From: Planococcus sp. APC 4015
GTDB lineage: Bacteria > Actinomycetota > Actinomycetes > Actinomycetales > Microbacteriaceae
NCBI GenBank assembly: GCA_030407505.1
Contig: JASDDH010000012.1
Span: 1 to 64,000 of the forward strand
Length of the DNA stretch: 64,000 bases
Direction of reading: 5' to 3'
Shown here: positions 55,750-64,000 of the stretch, piece after piece
How positions within the stretch are numbered: the stretch's first letter is position 1
Layout: each line of letters begins with the position of its first letter
Position numbers and translations under genes: made by a program
The notes under the pieces: generated by a model
Seen by the model: the letters and a program-made list of their open reading frames with translations, nothing else
What the model was told of the DNA's origin: nothing
Database searches by the model: none

Positions 55750-57423
55750 ATGACTGATTCACCCCGCACGCCCACGCCGATAGACACGATCGCCGACGCC
55801 TGGGTCGACACGCTGGCCGAACTCGATCCGTCGCTGGCGACGTACATCGGGCGGTTCGAGTACAACGACCGCTTCGGTGATTTCTCTCCCGCCGGTCACG
55901 AGCGTCTCGCGGCCGAGGCGCGGGCCACCCTCTCGGCCCTCGAGGACGCACAGGCCGTCGACGCGATCGACGCCGTCACGAAAGAGGACTTGTCCCGTGA
56001 ATTGAGCCTCTCGATCGAGATGCACGCCGCGGACGCCCCCCTGCGCGACCTCAACGTCATCGCGTCGCCGGCGCAGGAGATCCGACAGGCCTTCGATCTC
56101 ATGCCCACCGGCACGGTCGAGGACTGGTCCGTCGTCTCTACGCGACTCAGCGCGGTGTCGGGTGCCATCGACGGCTACATCGAGACGCTGCGCGCAGGCA
56201 TCGCGAAGGGCGTCGTGCCCGCCCGTCGGCAGGTGACCGAGACCGTCACGCAGATCGGGCGCTACACCGCCGACAACGGCTTCTTCGCGGAGTTCACCGC
56301 AGAGGCAGCACCTGATGAGGGCCAGCTCCCGGCATCCCTCGCGCGCGATCTCGCGGCGAACGCCAACGCAGCCCGGGTGGCGTACGACCAGCTCGCGCAG
56401 TTCCTGACGAAAGAGCTGGCGCCGGTCGCGTCCGAGAAGGATGCCGTCGGCCGCGAGCTGTACGCCCTGCACTCCCGACGGTTCCTCGGCGCGACGATCG
56501 ACCTCGACGAGACGTACGACTGGGGCGTCGAGGAGCTCGCGCGCATGGTCGCCGAGCAGACCGAGATCGCGAACGAGATCCTTCCCGGGTCGACGGTCGA
56601 AGAAGCGGTCGCGTTCCTCGAGAAGGATCCGAGCCGCAAGCTGCACGGCACCGACGCCCTGCAGAAGTGGATGCAGGAGACCAGCGACCGCGCGGTGGAG
56701 GAGCTCGGCCGCTCGCACTTCGACATCGCCGAGCCGATCCGCCGTCTCGAGTGCATGATCGCGCCGACCAAGGAAGGCGGGATCTACTACACCGGTCCCA
56801 CCGACGACTTCTCGCGCCCGGGTCGCATGTGGTGGTCCGTTCCCGAGGGTGTGACCGAGTTCGACACGTGGCGCGAACTCACGACGGTCTACCACGAGGG
56901 CATCCCGGGGCATCACCTGCAGATCGCGCAGGCGGTCTACAACCGCGCGCAGCTCAATTCGTGGCGACGTCTGCTCGGCGGCACCTCGGGCCATGCCGAG
57001 GGCTGGGCGCTCTACGCCGAGCGCCTCATGCAGCAGCTCGGCTACCTGGACGACCCTGCCGATCGCCTGGGCATGCTCGACGGTCAGCGCATGCGAGCAG
57101 CGCGCGTCGTGCTCGACATCGGCGTGCACCTCGAGAAGCCGCGTCCCGACGGCACCGGCACGTGGGACCACGACTACGCGCTCGACTTCATGCGCAAGAA
57201 CGTCAACATGTCCGACGAGTTCGTGCAGTTCGAAGTGAACCGCTACCTGGGCTGGCCGGGCCAGGCGCCGGCGTACAAGGTCGGCCAGCGCATCTGGGAG
57301 CAGCTGCGGGACGATGTTCAGCAGCGCGAGGGCGCGGCGTTCGACATCAAGGCGTTCCACAAGCGTGCGCTCGACGTCGGCGGCGTCGGGCTCGACACCC
57401 TGCGTTCGGCGCTCGCGAAGTGA
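55750..57423 (+). CDS. DUF885-family zinc peptidase
   Basis: 557 residues, a DUF885/M3-like metallopeptidase. The zinc motif HEGIPGHH begins at residue 382 (His382, Glu383), and SGHAEGWALYAERLM supplies a downstream Glu. There is no signal peptide, so it acts in the cytoplasm. The substrate is unknown, probably oligopeptides. ATG 55750 fits a leaderless start; an in-frame ATG at 55732 would lie upstream of the -10 element. A strong hairpin follows. Confidence 0.88.
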   Translation: MTDSPRTPTPIDTIADAWVDTLAELDPSLATYIGRFEYNDRFGDFSPAGHERLAAEARATLSALEDAQAVDAIDAVTKEDLSRELSLSIEMHAADAPLRDLNVIASPAQEIRQAFDLMPTGTVEDWSVVSTRLSAVSGAIDGYIETLRAGIAKGVVPARRQVTETVTQIGRYTADNGFFAEFTAEAAPDEGQLPASLARDLAANANAARVAYDQLAQFLTKELAPVASEKDAVGRELYALHSRRFLGATIDLDETYDWGVEELARMVAEQTEIANEILPGSTVEEAVAFLEKDPSRKLHGTDALQKWMQETSDRAVEELGRSHFDIAEPIRRLECMIAPTKEGGIYYTGPTDDFSRPGRMWWSVPEGVTEFDTWRELTTVYHEGIPGHHLQIAQAVYNRAQLNSWRRLLGGTSGHAEGWALYAERLMQQLGYLDDPADRLGMLDGQRMRAARVVLDIGVHLEKPRPDGTGTWDHDYALDFMRKNVNMSDEFVQFEVNRYLGWPGQAPAYKVGQRIWEQLRDDVQQREGAAFDIKAFHKRALDVGGVGLDTLRSALAK

Positions 57424-57428
57424 AGTCC

Positions 57429-57452
57429 GGGGCGCGGGAATGCCCGCGCCCC
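57429..57452 (+). terminator. Hairpin after the DUF885 gene
   Basis: GGGGCGCGGG-AATG-CCCGCGCCCC, a perfect 10-bp stem with 4-base loop, 5 bases after the stop. GGCATCC follows directly. Confidence 0.7.
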
Positions 57453-57465
57453 GGCATCCGTTCCT

Positions 57466-57477
57466 ATTCACATGAAT
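57466..57477. promoter_or_regulatory. AT-rich palindrome ahead of the LLM gene
   Basis: ATTCA-CA-TGAAT lies 15 bases before ATG 57492. It is the most AT-rich symmetric site in this gap and could be an operator (for example of a MarR-type repressor); no regulator is adjacent. Confidence 0.35.
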
Positions 57478-57491
57478 GAAATGGGAGTGTC

Positions 57492-58523
57492 ATGAGCGCT
57501 GACGTCGAACTCGGACTGGACACGTTCGGAGACATCACCGTGGACGCCTCGGGCGCACGCCTGAGCGACGCCGAGACGATCCGCAACGTCGTCGCGCAGG
57601 CGAAGCTGGCCGACGAGGTCGGACTGGCGTTCTTCGGTGTGGGGGAGCATCACCGCCGGGAGTTCGCCGTCTCGAGCCCCGAGATCGTCCTGGCCGCTGC
57701 CGCATCCGTCACCGAGAAGATCCATCTCGGCACGTCGGTGACGGTGCTCTCGAGCGACGACCCCGTGCGGCTCTACGAGCGCTTCGCGACCCTCGACGCC
57801 GTATCGAACGGCCGCGCCGAGGTGACGCTCGGCCGGGGGTCGTTCATCGAGTCCTTCCCGCTGTTCGGCTACGACCTGCACGACTACGAAGTGCTGTTCG
57901 AAGAGAAGCTCGACCTGTTCTCGCAGCTGATCGCCGAGAAGCCCGTCACGTGGCAGGGGACGACCCGTGCGTCGCTCGACCGCGCAGACGTGTTCCCGAA
58001 GACCGAAGGCGGTCTCAAGGCGTGGGTGGGGGTCGGCGGTTCGCCGGAATCGGTCGTGCGCACCGCCCGTTACGGGTACGGGCTCATGCTCGCGATCATC
58101 GGCGGGTCCGCCGATCGCTTCCGTCCCTACGTCGACCTGTACCACCGCTCGCTCGAGTCTTTCGGGCACGCGACGCTCCCGGTCGGCGTGCACTCGCCCG
58201 GACACATCGCCGACACCGACCAGCAGGCGTGGGACGAGGCCTACCCGGGCTTCGAGGCGCTCAACAACACGATCGGCCGGGAACGCGGCTGGCCGGCCTA
58301 CAACCGACTGCGCTTCCAGCACGACGTCGGCCCCGAGGGCTCCGTGTACGCCGGCTCACCCGAGACCGTCGCCCGCAAGATCGCCGACACGGTGCGGGTG
58401 CTCGGCCTGCAGCGCTTCGACATGAAGTTCTCGACCGGAACGCTCTCGCACGAGAAGATGATGCGCTCGATCGAGCTGTACGGCACCGAGGTCGCACCGC
58501 GGGTGCGCGACCTGCTGTCCTGA
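57492..58523 (+). CDS. LLM-class flavin-dependent oxidoreductase
   Basis: 343 residues, luciferase-like TIM barrel that uses reduced flavin. Features: ELGLDTFGDI at the N-terminus, GVGEHHRREFAVSSPEIVLAAAASVTEKIHLGTSVTVLSSDDPVRLYERFATLDAVSNGRAEVTLGRG, VGVGGSPESVVRTARYGYGLMLAIIGG and GSPETVARKI. The substrate is unknown. No flavin reductase is adjacent. An AT-rich palindrome overlaps the promoter area, so induction is possible. Confidence 0.87.
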   Translation: MSADVELGLDTFGDITVDASGARLSDAETIRNVVAQAKLADEVGLAFFGVGEHHRREFAVSSPEIVLAAAASVTEKIHLGTSVTVLSSDDPVRLYERFATLDAVSNGRAEVTLGRGSFIESFPLFGYDLHDYEVLFEEKLDLFSQLIAEKPVTWQGTTRASLDRADVFPKTEGGLKAWVGVGGSPESVVRTARYGYGLMLAIIGGSADRFRPYVDLYHRSLESFGHATLPVGVHSPGHIADTDQQAWDEAYPGFEALNNTIGRERGWPAYNRLRFQHDVGPEGSVYAGSPETVARKIADTVRVLGLQRFDMKFSTGTLSHEKMMRSIELYGTEVAPRVRDLLS

Positions 58524-58540
58524 AGGCGCGGCGGCATCCG

Positions 58541-58546
58541 TAGCAT
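58541..58546 (+). promoter_or_regulatory. -10 element of the MFS gene, leaderless
   Basis: TAGCAT ends 6 bases before ATG 58553; no ribosome site between them. Confidence 0.55.
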
Positions 58547-58552
58547 GGCGAT

Positions 58553-59899
58553 ATGACGGATGCCGCCACGCGCACCTCCACGATCGCGCAACGCCTCGAC
58601 GCCCTGCCGTTAACGAAGCGGCACCTCCGCGTCCTGACCGGGTCGGGCCTGGGCTGGGCCCTGGACGCGATGGACGTCGGCCTCATCTCGTTCATCCTCG
58701 CCGCGCTGACCGTGCAGTGGTCGCTCGAGCCGGGGCAGGCGGGGTGGATCGCGTCGATCGGCTTCGTCGGCATGGCAATAGGGGCGACGCTCGGCGGGCT
58801 TCTCGCCGACCGCTTCGGGCGTCGACAGGTCTTTGCGGCGACCCTGCTCATCTACGGCCTCGCCACGGGCGCGAGTGCCCTTGTCGGCGGGCTCGCCGCT
58901 CTCCTGGTGCTGCGGTTCCTGGTCGGCCTGGGCCTCGGCGCCGAGCTTCCGGTCGCGTCGACCTACGTCAGCGAGTTCGCCCCCGCACGCATGCGCGGAC
59001 GCCTCATCGTCATCCTCGAGGCGTTCTGGGCCGTCGGCTGGACGGCCGCGGCTCTGATCGGCTTCTTCGTCATCCCCGGGTCGGATGACGGCTGGCGGTG
59101 GGCGTTCGCGATCGGCGCCGTCCCCGCCGCCTACGCGTTGATCGTGCGGTGGGGACTGCCGGAGTCGGCGCGATGGCTGGAGCGACGCGGACGAACCGCC
59201 GACGCCGACGCTGTCGTGCGGTCGTTCGAGCAGTCCGCAGGACTCCCGTCACCCGACACGGCGCTCACCGCGACGCCCGCCGCCGTGGCGACGAGGGTGC
59301 GGGACCGTCTCGGCGCGCTGTGGTCGTCCGAGTTCCGCGTGCGCACCGCGAGCCTGTGGATCGTGTGGTTCTGCGTCAACTTCTCGTACTACGGCGCCTT
59401 CATCTGGATCCCGTCGATCCTCGTGTCGCAGGGCTTCGACCTCGTGCGCTCATTCGGGTTCACGCTCATCATCACGCTCGCCCAGCTGCCCGGGTACGCG
59501 GTCGCGGCCTGGCTCATCGAGGTGTGGGGGCGTCGGCTGACGCTGTCGGTTTTCCTGGTCGGCTCGGCGGTGTCGGCGGTGTTCTTCGGCACCGCGACCG
59601 CCGAGGGCGCCATCATCGCGGCGGGCATGGCGCTGTCGTTCTTCAACCTCGGAGCGTGGGGCGCCCTGTACGCGGTGACCCCCGAGATGTACCCCACGTC
59701 GTTGCGCGCCACCGGCGCGGGATGGGCGGCGGGCGTCGGCCGCATCGCGTCGATCGTCGCCCCGCTGACCGTGCCGGTGGTGCTCGCCGCCGGCGGAGCG
59801 CCCACCCTGTTCGTCGTGTTCGCGGTGTTCTTCGCGATCGCGGCCGCTGTCGCGTGGGGCCTCGTCGACCGCCGCGGCGAAGCCCTCGACGATCGGTGA
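58553..59899 (+). CDS. MFS transporter, organic-acid/NiaP-like
   Basis: 448 residues with about twelve spans. LGWALDAMDVGLISFI in span 1 and the loop GGLLADRFGRRQVF are typical of the sugar/aromatic-acid:proton symporters, as is RFLVGLGLGAELPVASTYVSEFAPARMRGR. The C-terminal half has FNLGAWGALYAVTPEMYPTSLRATGAG, common in NiaP and similar proteins. Substrate not determined. The neighbouring SGNH hydrolase has its own promoter. Confidence 0.88.
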   Translation: MTDAATRTSTIAQRLDALPLTKRHLRVLTGSGLGWALDAMDVGLISFILAALTVQWSLEPGQAGWIASIGFVGMAIGATLGGLLADRFGRRQVFAATLLIYGLATGASALVGGLAALLVLRFLVGLGLGAELPVASTYVSEFAPARMRGRLIVILEAFWAVGWTAAALIGFFVIPGSDDGWRWAFAIGAVPAAYALIVRWGLPESARWLERRGRTADADAVVRSFEQSAGLPSPDTALTATPAAVATRVRDRLGALWSSEFRVRTASLWIVWFCVNFSYYGAFIWIPSILVSQGFDLVRSFGFTLIITLAQLPGYAVAAWLIEVWGRRLTLSVFLVGSAVSAVFFGTATAEGAIIAAGMALSFFNLGAWGALYAVTPEMYPTSLRATGAGWAAGVGRIASIVAPLTVPVVLAAGGAPTLFVVFAVFFAIAAAVAWGLVDRRGEALDDR

Positions 59900-59906
59900 C
59901 CGCACG

Positions 59907-59912
59907 TAGGCT
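59907..59912 (+). promoter_or_regulatory. -10 element of the SGNH gene, leaderless
   Basis: TAGGCT ends 6 bases before ATG 59919. Confidence 0.55.
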
Positions 59913-59918
59913 GGTCTG

Positions 59919-60680
59919 ATGGCATCCGTCCGTTTCGTCGCCATCGGCGACTCCTTCACCGAAGGCGTCGGCGACGACCTTCCCGACGGACGGGTGCGCG
60001 GCTGGGCCGACATCGTCGCGCAGGGATGGGCCGACGGTTCAGCGGAGCCGATCGAGTACGCCAACCTCGCGATCCGCGGACGACTCGTCTGGCCGATCGT
60101 CGAGCAGCAGCTCGAACCCGCCCTCGCCTTGAAGCCGACCCACCTGTCGTTCAACGGCGGCGGCAACGACATGCTGCGCCCCCGCACGAGCATCTCTCGG
60201 ATCGTGGACGCCTTCGACACCGTCATCCGTCGATGCGACGAAGAGGGCGTGCAGCTCATCCTGCTGTCGGGCGCGAACCCGTCGGGACAGCTTCCGCTCA
60301 GCCGCGTCATCCAGCGCCGCGGCGACGTGCTCTCGGCCGCCGTCACGCAGCACATCGCCGACAAGCCCGGCATCGTGCGCGCGCTGAACTGGCCCGACCG
60401 GGAGCTGTCGAGCGCGCCCTACTGGTCGGAGGACCGTCTGCACATGAATTCCCGCGGCCATCACCGCGTCGCGGCGCGGGTGCTGACCGCACTCGGCATG
60501 GAGCCGCCGGCCGCGTGGTGGTCCCTCGCGGCGCTCCCGCCGGCCGGTACCCGCGGGGTGGCCTACTACCGCGAGCACGTCGGACCGTGGATGCGGCGTC
60601 GACTCACCGGTACGTCGTCGGGCGACGGGCGCTCGCCGAAGTACGGCGAGTGGTCCACGATCGACCCGTCGACGCCCTGA
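59919..60680 (+). CDS. SGNH/GDSL-family esterase
   Basis: 253 residues. Block I GDSFTEGVGDD carries the catalytic Ser at about residue 11, then the Gly and Asn blocks (AIRGR, FNGGGNDML), and the C-terminal DRLHMNSRGHH supplies Asp and His. It has no signal peptide, so it is probably a cytoplasmic esterase of unknown substrate. It ends 3 bases before the convergent RibD-like gene. Confidence 0.88.
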   Translation: MASVRFVAIGDSFTEGVGDDLPDGRVRGWADIVAQGWADGSAEPIEYANLAIRGRLVWPIVEQQLEPALALKPTHLSFNGGGNDMLRPRTSISRIVDAFDTVIRRCDEEGVQLILLSGANPSGQLPLSRVIQRRGDVLSAAVTQHIADKPGIVRALNWPDRELSSAPYWSEDRLHMNSRGHHRVAARVLTALGMEPPAAWWSLAALPPAGTRGVAYYREHVGPWMRRRLTGTSSGDGRSPKYGEWSTIDPSTP

Positions 60681-60683
60681 GCG

Positions 60684-61244
60684 TCACGCCCTGACGGAGT
60701 AGACGAGCTGGGCGAACTGCCCGCTCTGCCGCACGCTCTCGAGGTGCAGGCGGTCGGCGCCGATGCGCCGGGGGAGCAGCGGCATGCCGCTCGGCAGCAG
60801 GGCCGGGGCGATCGAGACGCGGATCTCGTCGAGCAACCCGGCGTCGTCGAACTGACCGGCGAGGTCGCCGCCCCCGACGATCCAGATGTCGCGGTCGCCG
60901 GCGGCGTCGCGGATCTCGCTCCACGAGTCCCTCACGTCGCCGCGGACGAAGCGCACGTCGGCGCCGAGGATTCCACGCCGGTCGCGGTTCGAGAAGACGT
61001 AGGTGGGGCGGTCGCCGTAGTACTGGGGCCATTTCTCGGGGTGCGCGACGAGGTCTTCGTGCTCGACCACCCAGTCGTACGTCGACGAACCCTGCACCAG
61101 TACTCCGACGCCGGCGAGGAACTCCGTGAAATCGGAGTCGCCGCCCTCGCCGCCGGGCGTGGCGAAGAGCCACTCGAGGGAATGCTCGTCATCGGCGAGG
61201 AACCCGTTGAGCGTGGTGGCGGTGTGGAAGATCACGCGAGGCAT
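60684..61244 (-). CDS. RibD C-terminal / dihydrofolate reductase-like protein
   Basis: 186 residues of the DHFR-like fold: MPRVIFHTATTLNGFLADDEHSLEWLF, VLVQGSSTYDWVVEH, TYVFSNRDR, the nucleotide loop DIWIVGGGDLAGQF and LLDEIRVSIAPALLPSGMPLLP. It probably uses NADPH; the substrate is unknown. ATG 61244 matches a leaderless promoter, so an upstream extension of the frame is rejected. Confidence 0.85.
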   Translation of the reverse strand: MPRVIFHTATTLNGFLADDEHSLEWLFATPGGEGGDSDFTEFLAGVGVLVQGSSTYDWVVEHEDLVAHPEKWPQYYGDRPTYVFSNRDRRGILGADVRFVRGDVRDSWSEIRDAAGDRDIWIVGGGDLAGQFDDAGLLDEIRVSIAPALLPSGMPLLPRRIGADRLHLESVRQSGQFAQLVYSVRA

Positions 61245-61250
61245 GGCGTC

Positions 61251-61256
61251 ACGGTA
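61251..61256 (-). promoter_or_regulatory. -10 element of the RibD-like gene, leaderless
   Basis: Minus strand TACCGT ends 6 bases before ATG 61244. Confidence 0.5.
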
Positions 61257-61284
61257 CTCGGAGCATCCGACACCGCGCGACGGG

Positions 61285-62127
61285 TCACGACCGGAGTGCG
61301 CCGGGGCGGCGGAGCGCCCGAAGGGCGAGGTCGCCACCCGCACGAGCGGCAGCGACGGGATCGGCGCCGGCCAGCGCCGCTGCCAGGTATCCCGCCGCGA
61401 ACGCGTCACCCGCTCCCGTCGAATCGAGCACCGCGGGGGCCCGCTCGATCGGAACGGCTGTCATCGCGCCCTGCCAGGTCACCTCGACCGGGTCGCCGCC
61501 CCGCTTCACCACGTAGACGCCGGGAGGGGCGCAACCGAGCTCCGACGCCAGGGTCGCCTCGTCGGAGTTCGCGAAGACGACGTCGGGCGCGATGGTCGAG
61601 ACCAGCTCGACGAGCAGGTCCGCGCCGAGATCGGCCATGGTGGCCACGCTCGACAGATCGAGACTGATCGGGATGCCGCGCCCGCGCAGCAGGTGCACCG
61701 CCTGCATCAGCACCGCTCGCGATGCGGAGTCCGCGAAACCGTAGAGCGGGAAGTGCACCCATCGCGAGTCATCGAACCACGCGGGCTCGATGGCTTCGAG
61801 TTCGGCGGCCGCCCCTCGATCGGTGATCATCGTGCGTTCGCCCTCGCCGTCGACCAGCACGACGATCGCACCGGTGCGGCCGGCGCGCTGCACGCGCACG
61901 TCGACGCCGGCATCCGTCATCTCGCGTGTCAGCGTCTCACCGAGGGAGTCGTCCCCGACACGGCCGATGAACCGAACCGGATGGCGCGCCGCAGCCGCCG
62001 CCGCGACGTTCGCGGCGCTCCCGCCCCGCGTCAGTCGCACGGCGGCCGGGTTGTCGGTGCCGCGGGCGAGCGTGTCGCCGCCGAGGACGATGATGTCTGC
62101 GACGAGGTCGCCGACGACGGTCAGCAT
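61285..62127 (-). CDS. psuK: PfkB-family kinase, probable pseudouridine kinase
   Basis: 280 residues: MLTVVGDLVADIIVLGGDTLARGTDNPAAVRLTRGGSAANVAAAAA, GRVGDDSLGETL and the catalytic DSTGAGDAFAAGYLAAAL of the ribokinase family. The assignment as PsuK rests on its 1-base (TGATG) overlap with psuG: the kinase makes pseudouridine 5'-phosphate, which PsuG splits. A different nucleoside or sugar is possible. Confidence 0.82.
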   Translation of the reverse strand: MLTVVGDLVADIIVLGGDTLARGTDNPAAVRLTRGGSAANVAAAAAARHPVRFIGRVGDDSLGETLTREMTDAGVDVRVQRAGRTGAIVVLVDGEGERTMITDRGAAAELEAIEPAWFDDSRWVHFPLYGFADSASRAVLMQAVHLLRGRGIPISLDLSSVATMADLGADLLVELVSTIAPDVVFANSDEATLASELGCAPPGVYVVKRGGDPVEVTWQGAMTAVPIERAPAVLDSTGAGDAFAAGYLAAALAGADPVAAARAGGDLALRALRRPGALRS

Positions 62128-63050
62128 CAGGCCGAGCCCGCGATCGCCCGTGCGATCGCCGCTCCGAGCGAGACGTTGCCGCGGTACACCTCGACGTTGA
62201 CGTCGAGGCTGCGCCCGCCCGTCTCCCGCTGCATGAAGTCGAGCAGGAACGGTGTCGTGTCGTGGCCCGACACCTTCTGCGCGTCGGCCTCGGAGAGCGC
62301 CCGCGCCAGCACGGCATCGTGCAGGTCGGGAGCGAGCTGGCTCTCTTCTGCGACCGGGTTCGCGACCAGCAGCGTCGAGGCGAGGCCGAGCGCGTCGCGG
62401 ATCGCCACGATGCGGGCGATCTCTTCGGGGGAGTCGACGGAGTACTCCAGGTCGTAGCCGGAGTCCGAGATGTAGAAGCCCGGATAATCGGTGGTGCGGT
62501 AACCGACGACGGCGAGGTTGAGGGTCTCGAGCCGCTCGAGCGTCAGCGGGATGTCGAGCAGGGACTTGACCCCCGCGCTCACGACCACCAGCGGCAGGGT
62601 CGCCAGGGTGCCGAGATCGGCCGACTCGTCGAAGGTCTCCTGCGCGCGGCGGTGCACCCCGCCCAGGCCGCCTGTCGAGAACACCTTCACGCCGGCGAGG
62701 TGGGCGAGGTAGGCGGTGGCTGCTACGGTCGTGCCGGCGCTCAGTCCCTTCGCGGCCGCCACCGGAAGATCGCGCAGACTCGCCTTGACCACGCCGTCGG
62801 TCATCGACAGACGCTCGATCTCATCAGGTGAGAGACCGACCGTGGGCACCCCGTCGACGACGCCGATCGTCGCGGGGACGACGCCGACCGATCGCACGCG
62901 CTCCTCGGCCTCGGTGGCGACGGCGATGTTGCGCGGGCGGGGGAGCCCGTGGGTGAAGATCGTCGATTCGAGTGCGAGCACCGGATGCCCGGCATGCACC
63001 GCCTCGCGCACCTCGTCGGACACCCTCACAGCAGATTCCACCACGGTCAC
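62127..63050 (-). CDS. psuG: Pseudouridine-5'-phosphate glycosidase
   Basis: Splits pseudouridine 5'-phosphate to uracil and ribose 5-phosphate. 307 residues: VLALESTIFTHGLPRPRN (catalytic Glu), PATIGVVDG, KASLRDLPVA, GTTVAATAYLAHLAGVKVFSTGGLGGVHR and YRTTDYPGFYISDSG are strictly conserved blocks. It starts at GTG 63050, with AGAG only 1 base away, so the start is less sure. Uracil salvage complements the de novo operon upstream. Confidence 0.93.
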   Translation of the reverse strand: MTVVESAVRVSDEVREAVHAGHPVLALESTIFTHGLPRPRNIAVATEAEERVRSVGVVPATIGVVDGVPTVGLSPDEIERLSMTDGVVKASLRDLPVAAAKGLSAGTTVAATAYLAHLAGVKVFSTGGLGGVHRRAQETFDESADLGTLATLPLVVVSAGVKSLLDIPLTLERLETLNLAVVGYRTTDYPGFYISDSGYDLEYSVDSPEEIARIVAIRDALGLASTLLVANPVAEESQLAPDLHDAVLARALSEADAQKVSGHDTTPFLLDFMQRETGGRSLDVNVEVYRGNVSLGAAIARAIAGSA

Positions 63051-63077
63051 CTCTTCATCGGGAACGGAACACCTCCG

Positions 63078-63083
63078 AGCCTA
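63078..63083 (-). promoter_or_regulatory. -10 element of psuG-psuK with nearby dyad
   Basis: Minus strand TAGGCT, about 28 bases before the GTG. A near palindrome CTAGGCCGCCCTAG (63081-63094, plus strand) overlaps it and may be an operator. The rest of the 141-base gap to the next gene (63051-63191) holds nothing else recognisable. Confidence 0.35.
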
Positions 63084-63191
63084 GGCCGCCCTAGTAGGAC
63101 CTCAGCGGAGTGTCAACGGCTTGCCCGGCATCCGTCGATCGCGCACGATCGAACAACGACCGGACGCACGTGCGCCCGCGAAAGGAGCGTC

Positions 63192-63446
63192 ATGAGCATC
63201 GGTACGGGAATCGTCCTGTTCGTCATCGGAGCCGTCCTGGCGTTCGCGGTCGACGTCGAGGTGGAAGCGGTGGACCTCGATCTGATCGGCTACATCCTGA
63301 TGGGCGCCGGCGCGCTCGTGTTCGTGCTCGGACTCATCATGACCCTCCGGCGCCGCAGGATCGACACCGTCACCCGCACCTCCGTCGACCCGACCGTCGG
63401 CGAGCAGGTCACGCGTCGCTCGACCAGCGCGAGCGACGAAGTCTGA
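63192..63446 (+). CDS. DUF6458-family small membrane protein
   Basis: 84 residues: two membrane spans (about 3-20 and 32-50) flanking the acidic segment DVEVEAVDLDLIG, then a RRRR patch and a polar tail. Small proteins of this type are frequent in actinobacteria and have no known function. The ribosome site AAAGGAG precedes ATG 63192. Its stop TGA directly abuts the TCA of the convergent gene. Confidence 0.75.
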   Translation: MSIGTGIVLFVIGAVLAFAVDVEVEAVDLDLIGYILMGAGALVFVLGLIMTLRRRRIDTVTRTSVDPTVGEQVTRRSTSASDEV

Positions 63447-64000
63447 TCAGCGCGGGGCGCGCGGGGGATCCATCCCGATGCGGATGCGGGTGCGTTTGCG
63501 CTCGATCACGATGAAGGTGCCGCCCAGGAGCCACAGCGGAACCTGCGTGAGGAACGCCCACCGGAACGCCTCGAGCGTGTAGGTGTCGGGCGTTCCCGCA
63601 CCCTGCAGGTCGAGCGCGAGTCCGATCAGGAAGATCGCGATGAGTGCGGCGAGGAACCCGCCGGCGTTGGTGACCCCGGTCGCCGTGCTCAGCCGGTGGG
63701 CGGGATTGAACGTGCGGGCGTGGTCGAACGCGATCATCGACGCCGGGCCTCCCATCGCGAGGGCGACGGCCAGCCCGAACAGCAGCCACAGGGGAGCAGG
63801 GCCCGGATACGCGATCACGACGACCCACGCGATCAGCTGCACCCCGACGGCGGGCAGAACGAGCACGCGCGAGCGCATCTGCGGGATGCGGCGAGACAGG
63901 TCGCCCATCACGGGGCCGATCACCATCCCCACGATCACGTACGTCGACAGCACGGTCGCGGCTTCGGCGATCGTGCGGCCTTCTCCGGCCGTCAGGAACG
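63447..64000 (-). CDS. MFS transporter, 5' part outside window
   Basis: The C-terminal 184 or so codons of a major facilitator; the frame is open to the window edge. About five membrane spans are visible: VIVGMVIGPVMGDLSRR, VLPAVGVQLIAWVVVIAY, LWLLFGLAVALAMGGPASMIAFDHARTF, TATGVTNAGGFLAALIAIFLIGLAL and WAFLTQVPLWLLGGTFIVIERKRTR. The substrate is unknown. Confidence 0.85.
   Translation of the reverse strand, partial: FLTAGEGRTIAEAATVLSTYVIVGMVIGPVMGDLSRRIPQMRSRVLVLPAVGVQLIAWVVVIAYPGPAPLWLLFGLAVALAMGGPASMIAFDHARTFNPAHRLSTATGVTNAGGFLAALIAIFLIGLALDLQGAGTPDTYTLEAFRWAFLTQVPLWLLGGTFIVIERKRTRIRIGMDPPRAPR

Noticed and set aside
57492..58523. Assignment of the LLM gene as SsuD alkanesulfonate monooxygenase for the ABC transporter
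   Set aside because: It lies 30 kb from the transporter, and the LLM family is too broad to assign on sequence motifs alone.

Overview
The window is a GC-rich (about 70 % by eye), densely packed actinobacterial chromosome segment. Gene order, nearly exclusive GAC/GCC-type codon use, an actinobacterial mIHF domain, HGxxPAAW and Trp-operon membrane proteins and a PdtaR-type ANTAR regulator point to Microbacteriaceae, most likely Microbacterium or a close relative. That genus call is inference. There is no phage, insertion sequence, CRISPR array or rRNA. The only RNA gene is one tRNA-Leu(CAA). No gap between genes exceeds about 160 bases.

Layout. (1) 1-6692: end of mltG, the shikimate operon aroE-aroC-aroK-aroB, aroQ on its own promoter behind a repeat-rich gap, then efp-nusB. 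(2) 6738-11603: two accessory genes, a SWIM/SNF2 ATPase and a metallo-beta-lactamase/Rieske fusion. (3) 11640-21223: the pyrimidine operon pyrR-pyrB-pyrC-membrane protein-carA-carB-pyrF, joined to an unusual mIHF-guanylate kinase fusion. (4) 21288-27912: a sulfonate/nitrate-type ABC transporter, an acetyl-CoA synthetase, O-acetylhomoserine sulfhydrylase (metY) and a CoA-binding protein, inserted between gmk and rpoZ. (5) 27996-33835: rpoZ, metK, priA, fmt, rsmB. (6) 33843-42725: glsA divergent from rpe, then hisE-hisG-hisF-hisI, Trp-operon membrane protein, HGxxPAAW protein, trpC-trpB-trpA, lgt. (7) 42790-55708: gltB-gltD, pyk, small proteins, tRNA-Leu, pdtaR, a hotdog thioesterase, polA. (8) 55750-64000: DUF885 peptidase, LLM oxidoreductase, MFS transporter, SGNH hydrolase, RibD-like reductase, pseudouridine psuG-psuK, DUF6458 protein and a partial MFS gene.

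How it works together. Most of the window is conserved anabolism: chorismate, tryptophan, histidine, UMP and glutamate synthesis, plus replication and translation functions. The gene order closely resembles the mycobacterial order, with identifiable departures: coaBC is absent between rpoZ and metK, trpE is absent between hisI and the Trp membrane protein, and the sulfur/acetate block is inserted before rpoZ. That block makes biochemical sense, because MetY releases acetate that the adjacent synthetase could return to acetyl-CoA.

I found no clear-cut new defence or mobile system. The most interesting signals are structural: a TANNNT-N6/7-start-codon arrangement at eleven genes that implies widespread leaderless transcription, including a 20-bp symmetric divergent promoter (glsA/rpe); a strongly over-represented GGATGCC/GGCATCC word that dictates codon choice; dispersed TTCGACAGGCTCAGCGACC repeats, one of them translated as the CarA tail; and a palindromic repeat beside a duplicated aroB stop region.
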